From Azadirachta indica (Eukaryota; Streptophyta; Magnoliopsida; Sapindales; Meliaceae): a stretch of DNA of 64,000 bases. This document shows positions 24,481 to 35,690 of the stretch, piece after piece (the first letter of the stretch is position 1; each line of letters begins with the position of its first letter). A program made the position numbers and the translations under genes. The DNA is taken from positions 11,169,368 to 11,233,367 of the forward strand of contig CM040453.1 in NCBI GenBank assembly GCA_022749755.1. The letters are read 5' to 3'. Below the pieces are notes generated by a model, which did not search any database, was not told where the DNA came from, and saw only the letters and a program-made list of their open reading frames with translations.

Positions 24481-25112
24481 ACAATATTTCCATGAAAAAG
24501 TTTTTATTTACTATCACGTCGGTGGCTATAACAACTATTTTGTCCCTACGTTTTAGATAAAAGCAAATCTGGTCATTTTTTTATCCATTCTAACATTTTA
24601 ATCCCTATTAGTATTAGTAATCCGTGACATAAAGCCGAGTTCGTAGATAACAAATTACGCTTAGTGAAAAGGATGACAACGGGCAGCGGATGCTCATCCC
24701 ATTCTTTATTCGTTTTAATTTCTCATCCTTGTTTCGAGCTCGTCCTTTTTTTATACCAACATGGGGATGGGTTAAGAATATCCTGTTTCAAAAAAAAAAA
24801 AAAAGATATATTTAGCTAGTCTTTATTTGTCTTTGACACTATTTAATCCCGATTGATTTTATTTGATTCTTTATTTTTACAAAAAAATTATAAATTTCGA
24901 ACAAAATATTTTAGGTAGATTTAAATCAATAATTTTATAATGATTTAATAATATTAAATTCAATTAAATTTATTAACCCAAATATATATTTAAAGTATTT
25001 AAAAAAATTAGTTATGATCATTAATTTTTCAATTTATTATAGCATTGAATACTCTTAATTTTTAATTTTTTATTAAACTTTATAATATAAATTGATTTTT
25101 CATATCTTTTCA

Positions 25113-25152
<40 letters not shown>

Positions 25153-25500
25153 AAATTACTTTTTTATATATTTTTGATACCTAAAATCTTCAATTTACAT
25201 ATTATCAAAATAGTATAATAAAAAAAAATATTTGATTTCTTTCATAAAATAATTTACAATAATCACAAATTTGATTGATACAATTTATATAAATTATTAT
25301 ATTTTATAATAATTTTATTAGAATAAGATAACAAATTTAATTGATCCATTTATTCAATTTTTATAATTATTTACAACCTAATAAATGGATGCATATGTAT
25401 TCATCATTAAAAGAAATTTCGAGAGACTAAAATGTAATGATTTATAAACCACTATGGTAATATGTTAATAGTCTAAAGTGTAGGGATATACATGTTATTA
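24480..25500. repeat. Upstream block of U3
   Basis: 24530-24790 corresponds to 47930-48190 (AACTATTTTGTCCCTACG, then a G-rich scrap), and 24860-25500 to the upstream blocks of U0, U1 and U4. It holds an AAT microsatellite at 25114-25150 at the equivalent place. No gene is seen. Confidence 0.55.
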
Positions 25501-25870
25501 TATCCAAAAGCATAGCATTGACATTTGATATTCGCCAGCCTTCGAATCAAGCCCGACCCCACCAACTCGCCTCCATATTTTAAAATAAAGTGTTCCCTTC
25601 AACAAAACTTTTGGAATAAACAAAATCCTTGTCTTCCTTCTTGTGATTTTATTCTGTATTTTAGCTCAAGCCTGTCTTGGGATTGTAGATTGCTTCGCAG
25701 TGGAGCAAAAGTACGTACTTGGAATAATTAGACTCACAATTCTCGTTATATAAACACAATCTTCTTCTTCCTTCTTGTCATCCTAATTTCTTCTGCATTT
25801 TAGCTCAAGCCAGTTTTGAGGATACAGATTGCTTCGCAGGGCAACAAAATTAAGGTAAGTACAGGGTTTA
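25500..25870 (+). promoter_or_regulatory. Leader/core-promoter module of gene C (U3)
   Basis: Two tandem modules. The first mini-exon ends GGAGCAAAA before GTACGTAC near 25710. The second follows TTATATAAACACAATCTTC near 25745, a TATA-like box with a CT-rich patch. It ends CAACAAAATTAAG before GTAAGTACAG, with the GT at 25855-25856. I infer splicing from 25854 to exon 2 at 26882, which would put the gene C start ATG five bases into exon 2 with a stop (TAA) just upstream in the leader. Confidence 0.5.
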
Positions 25871-26886
25871 GAGTACTTGATTTCATTTTTCTTCTTTTAT
25901 TATTAGATTACTTGGTAAATTAGTTGTTATTTAACAAAAATAGTAGGTTAATAGTTGGTTTTTCTTCTTATACAAAAAATCCCAAATCTATATTAACTGA
26001 CATAATTTTCAAAATTTTAATAATGCAATATCTATTCATTAGGGATGGTAAATGTTTCTATAGGTTCGACAGCCTGGTCTTAAATTGTTGATAGTTGTGC
26101 TTGCATAAATACCAAACGTGGTTTAAATATATTTCATAAATTATGTTTTTAAAAATTCTATGAATTTTCAAAAATCGAATACGTTTATTTGTTAAATTTA
26201 GTACTAAGTATTGTGATGATGTATAATGACCATAATATTGAGAATACAACAAAATCACAAGATATAAGTTAGAAAAACTTAGCACTCGACAAAAATTTTG
26301 AAGGTACTTGAAGAAATCAATACTCTCACATATCATTTATATCATGTGTGCTTCTGACTTGTACAATAAAATTTGGTTTGCCTTACAATTAAATTACATA
26401 ACAAATAAATACAATTTAATCAAGTTTATATAAAGGCCTAGTTTTTTTTTTATTTGAAATTTGGATGGATGTGAAATATTAATAAATTTGAATGATTTGA
26501 AATACTAGAATCTAAAAAATGATAATTTTATTTATGATATCTTTATAAATAATATCAAGGTAAATTTTACGTATCAGAAAATAAATAATTTTTATAGGAT
26601 ATTTTAGTTTATTACAATTTAAAAATTTTTTTAGATTTCAAACTTCAGTGAATTAAAAAATTTAACTTATTTAATTGATACCTAGTTACTTTTGAATGCT
26701 AAAGTTATAAAACAAATAACTTTAAAGTATCTAAATGACTAAAACTAGACTATGTTCAGATTTTAGATTATAACAGAAACGGCTATAAAATTTTTAATAG
26801 AACTTTTTTATGATATTTTATTTTATTTTTTATGATATGCAAAATTTGTTCTTTACTTTCTTGCTTGCTACGACTTGATAGCGGAT

Positions 26887-29330
26887 ATGAGACATTGGCA
26901 CGTAAGATTGTATCGAGCTGCCCTGGATGGAGACTGGGGCAGAGCAACAAATATCTTTGAAAATATTTCAACTGGGATTACAGCTAGAGATAGGATCACA
27001 AAGCAAGGGGACACTGCTCTCCACGTTGCAGCCGCTGCAAACCACACTCGTTTTGTTAAAGGACTGGTGATGGAGGGCTACGTGAAAGCAAAGGAATTGG
27101 CTATTAGGAATTTTGTTGGAAATACAGCTTTACATTATGCTGCATCATCTGGCAATTTGGAACTTGTGAAATTCCTGATTCAGAGGAATGAGGACTTGGT
27201 AATGATTCGAGGCAAAGACGACATGTTACCACTTCACATAGCAGCTCTATCTGGCCATGAAGAGATCGTAAACTACCTTTATCCACTATCTAACCTCAAC
27301 AACTTAAATAACGAGGATAAGATGGAAATGATCGTCGCTTTCATAAACACTGATTTATACCGTAAGTACTGCCAACAAATGTGGCTAATTATGTGTGTGT
27401 GTGCGTGTATATATTAATATATGTGATTATGATTATTCGTTCTTGCATGATGATGGTATATATGTACGTAATTGCTGTACGTGCCCAGATGTGGCGTGGG
27501 GATTGCTTTTGTGTTACGAAGAGTTAGCTATTTGTCGTGATAGAAATGGGGAGACAGCGTTGCATGCCTTGGCTCGAAAGTCCACGGCATCTTCAAAGTT
27601 GACCAAACAAGATGAAGATCTCAGTATGCGTTGGTTAATTAGCTTCATTGTAGATTACGTTGAGTGGCTCTTGATGATCAAGTTGTGTAAGTTTCAATTC
27701 CTTTCAATTAGCTAATCTTTATGAATCTCAGTATGGCTTGGTTAGCTATATATGCTGCTATATATCTTTTCAATCTAAAATTAATTCACACAAAATTTCC
27801 TTTGAATCTGTCCTAATTTAAGCTTCTCCTTTAGGCCCTTAATTTTTTTTTTTTAAAACATGGACTTCCCTGTTATTCTTAAATTTTGATATATATTATC
27901 TTAAAACATTTTATATCTCTCCGCATTTATATTTACGTGTCTAAAATCATTAAACTAAATTATAGGAAGTCCCACCAAAATATAACGAATCATTTTTAGA
28001 AGTAAAAGTGTTAAAGTTAATTATTTATTACTTTTGTTAAGAAAATTTATCATTTTTAGAAGTAGCACCCTGTTAGGAAATTACATCATGGGAATAAAAT
28101 ATCATAGTAAAGAGTGTCTCATCATATCTAAAGTTTTCTTTAATTAACTTTGGGTTGAAAAGAATACTTGCAGATTCGCCTACCTACGTTGAATACAATA
28201 AAAAGCTGCCCACCGTCGCAATGCTTCTGATTGAAAGTATTTGGAACCGTGTCATACCTTTAGATGACCACAAGATTGGAGAACTAATTGGAAGACCTTG
28301 GCCACTAATATTTGTTGTCGCAGAAAAAGGAAACTTCGAATTTCTTGAGAAACTTATCGATGGTTATCCTGATATTATACAAGAAGTTGACAATAATGGT
28401 TACAGCATATTTCATATTGCTGTTTTAAATCGTCATTGGAACATCTTTAAACTTATTTATGATATTGGTTCACTCAAGGATACCATAGTTTCAATCAGAG
28501 ATAAACAAGGCAATACTATATTACATTTGGCCGGAATGCTACCACCACCAAATCGCCAGAAAATTGTACCCGGAGTAGTTCTTCAAATGCAGCGAGAGGT
28601 TTTGTGGTTTAAGGTAAGTCTTCAAATTTAGACCGCTATCCTTTTTTTTTTTTTCAATTGACAATTAACCATGTGTCATAATGTTAAATGATTGTAGAAA
28701 GTGAGTAACATTGTGCGACCATCAGATGCTGAAGCCATAAACAATGAAGGGAAAACTCCCATAGATTTGTTTGTTGAGAGTCACAAAGATTTAAAAGCAG
28801 AAAGCGAAAAATGGATGAAGGACACAGCAAATTCATGCATGGTTGTGGCAACACTAGTAGCCACTATTGTTTTTGCTGCTGCTTTCACTGTACCAGGAGG
28901 CAATAAAGAAGACACAGGGGCACCAAATTTCTTTAAAGAGGTTTCCTTTAAAATTTTCGCTATATCAGGTGGCAATAAAGAAGACACAGGGGCACCCAAA
29001 GGGGTTTCCTATAAAATTTTTGCCGTATCAAATGTTGTATCCTTGATTTTCTCATCAATCTCAATACTCAGCTTCTTATCAGTCCTTACTTCCAATTACG
29101 ACGAAGAAGACTTCTTTTCCTCATTGCCCAGGAATCTAAAGGTTGGACTTGCATCACTTTTCTTGTCAATAGCATCAATGATGGTTGTCTTTTGCTCAAC
29201 ATCTTTCATCGGTTTTAATGGCGAAAGGTCATGGATTCCTATTCTTATTAGCGTCCTTGCTTCTGTAGCAGTCATATTTTTCATTCGCAAACATTATCGT
29301 TTCTTTTTTCAGGCATATCACACATTCTGA
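26887..29330 (+). CDS. Gene C: compact ankyrin-repeat PGG membrane protein (ACD6/ITN1 family)
   Basis: Reading: exon 2 26882-27361 (start ATG 26887), exon 3 27489-27686, exon 4 28174-28613, exon 5 28698-29330. All borders are GT..AG; the coding sum is 1746 bases, 581 residues, with no stop. No exon 1 exists in this copy. Ankyrin repeats are GDTALHVAAAANHTRFVKGL, GNTALHYAASSGNLELVKFL, LPLHIAALSGHEEIVNYL, NGETALHALARK, FHIAVLNRHWNIFKLIY and GNTILHLAGM. Exon 5 carries the PGG domain with four membrane segments. It is 63 bases longer than in A and D because the block GGNKEDTGAP plus the following residues is present twice (28901-29030). The end of exon 3 also differs (SMRWLISFIVDYVEWLL in place of the QQGIKFLL type). 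Probably a working gene; a defence-type role is inferred from family. Confidence 0.8.
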
Positions 29331-30430
29331 TCATTGGTCTCTCTATTTTCTGCCCGGTTAGCTGCTGCTGGCTTTGTCAAGTTGCTGGAATTAATGTTTG
29401 GTGTTGATTGTACGCATTAATTATTATTTTCTCCAATGATTGTATGTTCATACATTTGCATAATCGAAAATAATAGAAAGAATAACAAAGTGTATGACTT
29501 ACTTTTATTTATAACATTAATTTTTTCGGATCTGATTAATTGTATTGTATCGTACTCTGTATAAATGAAATTTTGCACTTTTAATTTGCATTTTAATATT
29601 ATATTTATACTAAATGTTTAAATATTATTTTAAAAATATAAAAATAATATGTAGATTTATATTCAACTTGTATCAAAATTTTATGTTAAATGTTTAAAAT
29701 ATTGTAACTTATAAGTTTTAAAAAAAGTATATTATATTGAACTATGTTGTACTAGAAAACCATCATAATATATTAGTACTATAATATAAGTTATAAGAAC
29801 CAAATGAATTTAAGTTTTTCATATTATAAGTTACTGTAACATCAAAATAACAAAAATATTTTGTTACATTAATAATATTAATAAAATAAATAAATAAGTC
29901 GTTTCATTAGAATAACTAAAATTAAGAACAAAAACCACAAATATCCTATTCGGATATTATATTTCATTAAAAAAAAGTTACCATATTTTTTTTATAATTT
30001 CATTAGTTTATGATGAAGTTTATAATTATGGTATAATTTAACAAATCTTTTAAAAGTCTTTGATAAGTGTTGTAAAATTTTATTGTTATTATTTACAGAA
30101 TGGTAAATAATTTATTAGTGGATATTAAATTTGTAACCTTTTCAATTTCATGTAATCTCATAAACGTATTCATGCATTATATTGTATTGTATTAGGTTAA
30201 TTGGATTATAGTGTAAGGTATTAAAGTATATTATATTGAAGTACTATAGTATGTAATTATTATAATGACAATATTAGAGTGTATTCTTACTTTTAATTAA
30301 AAAGTAAAAACTATATATGCTCATTTTTCACACTAAATTGAAAATATTAAACTAATATAGTATAAAGAATATATTAATACTGTAATATAAATCATAATAA
30401 CTGTATTTATTAATTTAAGTTATTGTAATA
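29331..30430. other. 3' flank of gene C and AT-rich intergenic DNA
   Basis: The first 130 bases match the 3' flanks of the other copies (TCTGATCATTGGTCTCTCTATT). 29480-29700 matches the shared downstream sequence. The remainder is very AT-rich and has no coding frame. Confidence 0.5.
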
Positions 30431-30434
30431 TTAA

Positions 30435-30645
30435 CAATAACCACAAAATCGCCTTGAAGTTGTAGTTGGAGAAGGTCTTCAAATGCGGCGAGCGATCTCG
30501 TGGTTTGTGGTTAGTTTTTAAACTAGACAACTCTTCTTTCTTTTTCTCGGTTGATAATACGTCTCACAATATTAAATGAATGTAGAAAGTGAAGAGCATT
30601 ATGCAGCCGTCAGATGTCGAATCAAAAAACAACGAAGAGATATGA
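30435..30645 (+). pseudogene. Scrap of exon 4 end, intron and exon 5 start (U2-like copy)
   Basis: The words AAATCGCCTTGAAGTTGTAG, AAATGCGGCGAGCG, TTTGTGGTTAGT and GAATGTAGAAAGTGAAGAGC match U2 better than the intact genes. The donor is GTTAGT as in U2, and ATGTCGAATCAAAAAAC is shared with U2 alone. The match stops at about 30645, where LINE ORF1 sequence starts. Confidence 0.8.
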
Positions 30646-31665
30646 GGAAGGCATGGAGTGGCGGATCGCGTTCTCTTTCTCAAGGGGTTTTTCGCCTCTG
30701 TCAATGGCAACCGACCTATATGAATCGAAAATCCAATCACATGCTCAAATATGGATACAAATTTATGGGTTGAGTCTTGAGTATTGGCATCCAAGAATCC
30801 TCATCACAGTTTCTCGCTGCATCGGAATTCAGCTACAAATAGATCAAGCCGCTAGGGAGAAGAAATATGGCTACTATGTTTGCCTCTGAGTGGAGGTAGA
30901 TCTTTCAGCTTCACTTCCAGATTATGTAACTGTAGAGTTTCCAAACTATGGTTTGGATATGGATATGCGTTATGAGAATTTACCTACGAAATGTAGTGGT
31001 TGTAATAGATACGGTCACTGTCTTTCTATTTGTCTCCATAATAAAGGTAAACACAGAGAGGTAGAGAAACCAATTACAACTACCCAAGTTTATAAACCAG
31101 TAGTTCCGTCATTTGGTGCTAGTAAGGAGCAAGAAAGGAAGGTGATTCCAAGTGCTGTTGAGGAAAACAGAAAGATCGATAAAACGCCATTTGTAAATAC
31201 TACAAAGAAAGATATTGTTCTGTCAACCATGTAAAATGAGAAATCGGATGATAATACCCTTGTGGAGACAGTTGATCCTGAGCATAACATTTCTGCTCCC
31301 ACAAAGCATAATTCTGAGACTGTTCTCAGAGCCGAAATTAGTGAACCTGTTTGTTTGGCTTTGGCAAAAAACAATGATGAGATGAACAAGGATGCAGCGA
31401 TTCCACTGCTTGAACATCGACCAGAAGGTGCACTAATGGATGGCAATCACTCTCAAGGACACGATATATCCAATATGGCATTCCCTAATGCCAACCTTGC
31501 AACGACAAATGAAGACGCTCTAATTCAGAATATATCTGATTTGGCAAACACATCAATCGAAGGTCAATATAAAGCACTGAGCTCGACGATTCTAGAGGAA
31601 TTGGCTAAAGTTACTAGAGTTTTTATCAAGCCTCTTATTGAAGACAGTTTCAAGATTGTGGTATC
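30646..31665 (+). pseudogene. LINE ORF1 fragment (DUF4283 and CCHC zinc knuckle)
   Basis: Plus-strand reading over two frames gives GVFRLCQWQPT, then AQIWIQIYGLSLEYWHPRIL, LQIDQAAREKKYGYY, an in-frame TGA at about 30887, then VEVDLSASLPDYVTVEFPNY and the zinc knuckle CSGCNRYGHCLSIC (C-x2-C-x4-H-x4-C). These blocks in this order are the DUF4283 and zf-CCHC_4 regions of plant L1-type ORF1 proteins, which bind the element RNA. A second stop lies near 31232, after which the charged C-terminal part continues to 31665. The 5' end is missing and the frame is shifted near 30690, so it is dead. Confidence 0.85.
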
Positions 31666-32755
31666 GAAATCTTATAGAATAAGTTAGTATAGCTTGAGCT
31701 ACTACCTTGATGAGTGTTTCTTTTCGTCCACGAGGGAAAAGTTTTGATCCCTAGTACTTTATTTTATTTTTCACTCTTTCGTTGAGTGTACTAAAGATTT
31801 TTCTTTCGCCAACTATAAAGGGCAAGCCCAGGTAACTCTCGTGATAAAAGACAACCCCCATCATAAATATTTTTTTGATTGCCATAATCACATCTTTTTG
31901 TGAGTTTTAGCTGAAGGTCAATGAGGATTTGTCATAATTAAAAACTTATCCCAAAGCCGTTGAAAACTTATGAAAGATTGTCTTCAAATTTTGACATTCA
32001 TCAATGTTGGCTTTTGCAAACATAAGGCTGTCATCTGCAAAAAAATAAATATGAAAATTGATAGTCTAGAATTCTAAATCGCAGACCATGAATTTTATTC
32101 TACTTTTTCACATTTGAAAGAAGGAATGAGAAAGCTTCAACGCAAAGAATAAAGAGATATACAGATAAGGAACAACTTTGCCTTAAGCCTCTCTTTGGAT
32201 GAATTAACCCATTTCCTTCACCATTAATTAGGATGGCGACAAAAAATGATATTACATGCCCCATTATTAGATTAGTTCATCTCGATAAGAAGCCAAGCTT
32301 GACAGAACTCTTCTCAAGAAAGTCTCTACTCGGTTGTAAGCTTTGCTATTGTCCAGCTTAAACGCTATTTGGTTATATATGCTGCTGCATAAGCTAATGA
32401 GCCTGAAGTCTTCTACTATGCTTGAGGTCTTAACTTTTGGGATTAGAATGATGAAAGTATGGTTCAATCTTGAAACATATCCTCATCTGTTGAGTACATG
32501 TAGGCAAATGTCCATTACTTGATTATACTCAGAGTTCCTGTGAGCTTAATAGAAAGCTGCTGAAAAGCCATCCGATCCTGGTGTCTTGCTCGGGTTCAGT
32601 TGACTGAGGGCTTGAAATATCTCATCTTTTGTAAACTCCTTATTCAAGAGTTCCTTCATATTGCTATCGATCTTCGATTCTATAATCTTGATGTCATCGT
32701 CCATACACTCCTCTGAGGGATTGGTGGAGCTGAATAACTTAGTGTAGTTATGCTA
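31666..32755 (-). pseudogene. LINE reverse transcriptase remnant
   Basis: Read from the right on the minus strand: FTKDEIFQALSQLNPSKTPG.DGF (about 32650), THTFIILIPKVKTSSIVEDF and FRLISLCSSIYN (about 32460-32380), then an abrupt jump to AFKLDNSKAYNRVETFL, which removes the stretch normally found between these motifs. Further on come GLIHPKRGLRQ (about 32200), the catalytic box YFFADDSLMFAKA at 32010-32050 with both aspartates kept, and GRKETLIKVVAQAILTYSI at about 31680-31730. The order fits the plant L1-type ORF2. Several stops and frame changes are present. It ends head-to-head against the ORF1 fragment at about 31665. Confidence 0.85.
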
Positions 32756-34100
32756 GTCTCAAGACTCATAATGATTATTTTGATAATAACAAATATTTAC
32801 ATTTATTATTTATTAAATTTTTTTATAGCATTTGTAGCAATATTTTTAACATAAAGAATTTGAATAATTTTAAAGATTTAAAGAATATCTAAAATTAAAT
32901 CATCCAAGAAATATATAAGGGACTGTTTGAGTAAATGATAGAGAAATAAATTGAAGAATGAAGTGACAATCTTTAGAATGCCATTGGTACATTATTTATT
33001 GTATACATGTGTGTGTGATTGTGGTAATTGTGGGATCTCAAAATTTTATACAAATACTTTTCTAGAAGTTTGTTTACCAAATTTTTATTTGCATTCTTTT
33101 TTCACAAAATCATTTTTAATTAAGTTGCAAAATTATTTCACCTTTTCCATGAGAATTCTTTTTATGGATAAAAAAGAAAGTTTTGAAATTTGAAATTTGG
33201 ACGAAAACGCAAATTTTTAAAACTTGAAAAAAGAACCATAATACTAGATTTAAAAACTTGATGGACCTATTAAGAAAGTCAAACTCTTTAAACTCTTTAA
33301 AAACTATTTGGTTTAATCCAATTTGACTGAATAGGATTGAATTGTTCAATGAACTGATGAACAGTATCCATTGATCGAATTTTTAGTAGAAAGGTTGTAA
33401 ACTTCAGAGGGATGGTCGATTGATCATATTTGCCACTTAATTGACCAAATTCTGGGTTTTCAAATACTAAGCTTTTATTCTGCCAAGCTGGTTGACTAAA
33501 TATGTAACTCGGTCAGTCGAATTGAGTTGAAATTTGGATGTCTAAGTCTTCAAGTTAACTAATAACAATTATTTTCAGATAAAAGTATAAATATAAGTCA
33601 TTTTGCTTATTGAAAAATATTTTTAAACATTTTTCAAAGATCTGAAGAATTGATAAATATTATTTGAGCATAAAAATCATCTATTACACTTACAAATTGC
33701 CACATTCATATTCTACGTATATTTTTCTTTTATTTATAAATCGTTTGAAGGTGTAGATATTGTTACTACTTTTGTTTTACTAAAATTGTGTGAAAGAAAT
33801 GAATCTTTCACTTAGGCATGAATTGAGTGATTTGGTAAGATGGGAATCACTTGTGTTGAAAGTTGAATAATTTGAGTAAAAATCACTCGTAAAGTTTAAG
33901 AGGTACCAAAAATTCTCTTAATTGTAATTTTTAAGTGTTGAGATATTTAGAACTTGGTTAGTAAATCCACAAACTATGAGCTTGATAACATGGATGTAGG
34001 TTAGACGTTTGTTGAACCGTGTAAAAATCTGGTGTTATATTTCTCAACTCTTTTACTTGACTTATATGTTTATTATTGTTATATACATTTTGAATTGGAT
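32756..34100. mobile_element. Possible solo LTR of a copia (SIRE-like) element nested in the LINE
   Basis: This block separates the RT and endonuclease halves of the LINE. It opens with GATTATTTTGATAATAACAAA, a word typical of the 5' end of SIRE-type LTRs. Near its right end it has GGATGTAGGTTAGACGTTTG followed by TTGAACCGTGTAAAAATC, typical of their 3' part. There is no coding content. I could not fix exact ends or a target duplication, so the identity rests on word-level resemblance. Confidence 0.4.
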
Positions 34101-34965
34101 TTCGGAGGACAGCTTGGCTGTTTTCTCTCCAAATTTGTTTGTTAATCTGCTTACATTCTTCATATGTATTTCAGAAGCTTTGATAATGAACTCTGTGGCC
34201 CCTAGACTTCCTTAAATCTGCCAATCTGAAATTTCTTCTCATAACTTGAGTAAGGACAAGGCTACGGTCTGAGCCCCCAGCTTCTAAGTTTTGAACTTTT
34301 ACACCTAGAAATAAGTTTCTCCAAGCTTGATTTAAAGCAAATCTGTCAAGGCTTTCCTCTACCAAATCTTTTCCATACCTTCTATTAGACTAAGTGAAGG
34401 GATAACCTGTATAGCTAGGTCTAATAGACCACTATCTTCCAGTCCATCCTTAAAAGCTTCAACGTCATTCAAGCTTCACATTGAACCTCCTTTTTTTTTC
34501 ATCTTTTAACTTTAAAACTTCATTGAAGTCCGTCTATAAAGCCCAGGTGTTGCATAGTTGCGAACCAGTCTCCTCAACAAGTTCGAGGAATATGTCTTCT
34601 GATTTTGTTCTAGGCCCCTATAAAAACCTGTAAAGCACCACAGATATTTTCCTCTACTTTGATCAATGAGTCAATATGATGTTTGTTGTATGAAAGCATA
34701 TTAAGATCAATTTTTGACTTCGATAATAAGGCTAACCTCCTCCTAAACCATTACGATTCACAGCAAAACAGTTACCAAAGTGTAAAGGTACCTTGACATA
34801 CTCCAATTGCTCACTCTTAAGCTTAGTTCACTCAAGAACACTATATCTAATTTTTGTTGTTAGAAAGCATATTTAAGAGCTTTGAACGTTCCCATGTTCC
34901 TAGTTCCCAAAAATTCTAACACGAAAGCCACATTTTTTCGGCGGGGCTAGGAACCAGCCACCGCC
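34100..34965 (-). pseudogene. LINE endonuclease remnant
   Basis: Minus-strand frame at 34171-34365 reads EESLDRFALNQAWRNLFLGV then VQNLEAGGSDRSLVL, matching the end of the L1-type apurinic endonuclease domain (LDR.LAN..WR..F, then GSDH.P); the last H is R here. Further upstream about 34880-34840 reads GTFKALKYAF and KLDIVFLSEL, the start of that domain. Stops interrupt it. It belongs with the RT at 31666-32755, separated by the LTR-like block. Confidence 0.8.
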
Positions 34966-35690
34966 GTTTTCATTCAGGGTTTGTAGAGTAGGGAAGGTTG
35001 CTTGCATTGCTATCATCAAAGATTATTGTATCTTCTAGCATTTCCTCCTCCTGCATTAAACCAATTTTTAGCAATTTTGAAACGTTTAGACTCGTTAATT
35101 TCACTTCCTGTTCTATCACCAATCCTTTTTTCCCGTGGGCCGTCCTTGTAAAAGGATTGCAGTTCGCTGGCTCACTTCTAAGGTAAGTTGTTGAGAGCTT
35201 TCTACTGTAGTCTTTTTAGTTTAGGGTTTGGGCCCTTTTTCATTGGGTTTGCAATGTGTTTGGCCCAAATTTACAGCAAATTAAGTATTATCAATAACCT
35301 CCTCGATTGCAACACGGTGTATATTAGTCGATAGAGGATTCCCCACTGAAATACTTTCTTCTGTGCTCTGACTGTTGTGCTTCCCACTTGTGCCACTACT
35401 TCATTCTCATGGCTCTTCTGTGATTCCCAAGGTGGGGATATCCTCGTGCTCTGACTAACTGTAGTTCTTCCCTCTTGCACCTTCGCTTCATTGTCTCGAA
35501 TCCCGAAAGGACAATGACCTCGTTCTCTCTTTTGTCTGCCTCATGTCTTCTGACTTTTTATATTCGGCTTCCACTAATAATCCTTTGAGTGTGTTCCAGA
35601 GAGTTCTTCGTGTCACTGCCCTGCAAACTTTCCTAGTGACTTTGCTTGGTTGGTTTCTTGCTTTTCACTACAGCTGCTTGCATCCTGTAA
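34966..35690 (-). pseudogene. Probable LINE ORF1 C-terminal part
   Basis: On the minus strand directly upstream of the endonuclease remnant lies a charged, low-homology reading (e.g. EGRTTVSQSTRISPPWESQK at 35480-35420). Its place between the element's ORF2 and the outer boundary suggests the tail of ORF1. The homology stops at about 35690, where the sequence changes to TGTAACACCCCAAGTCTAG. I did not recognise a domain. Confidence 0.45.
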
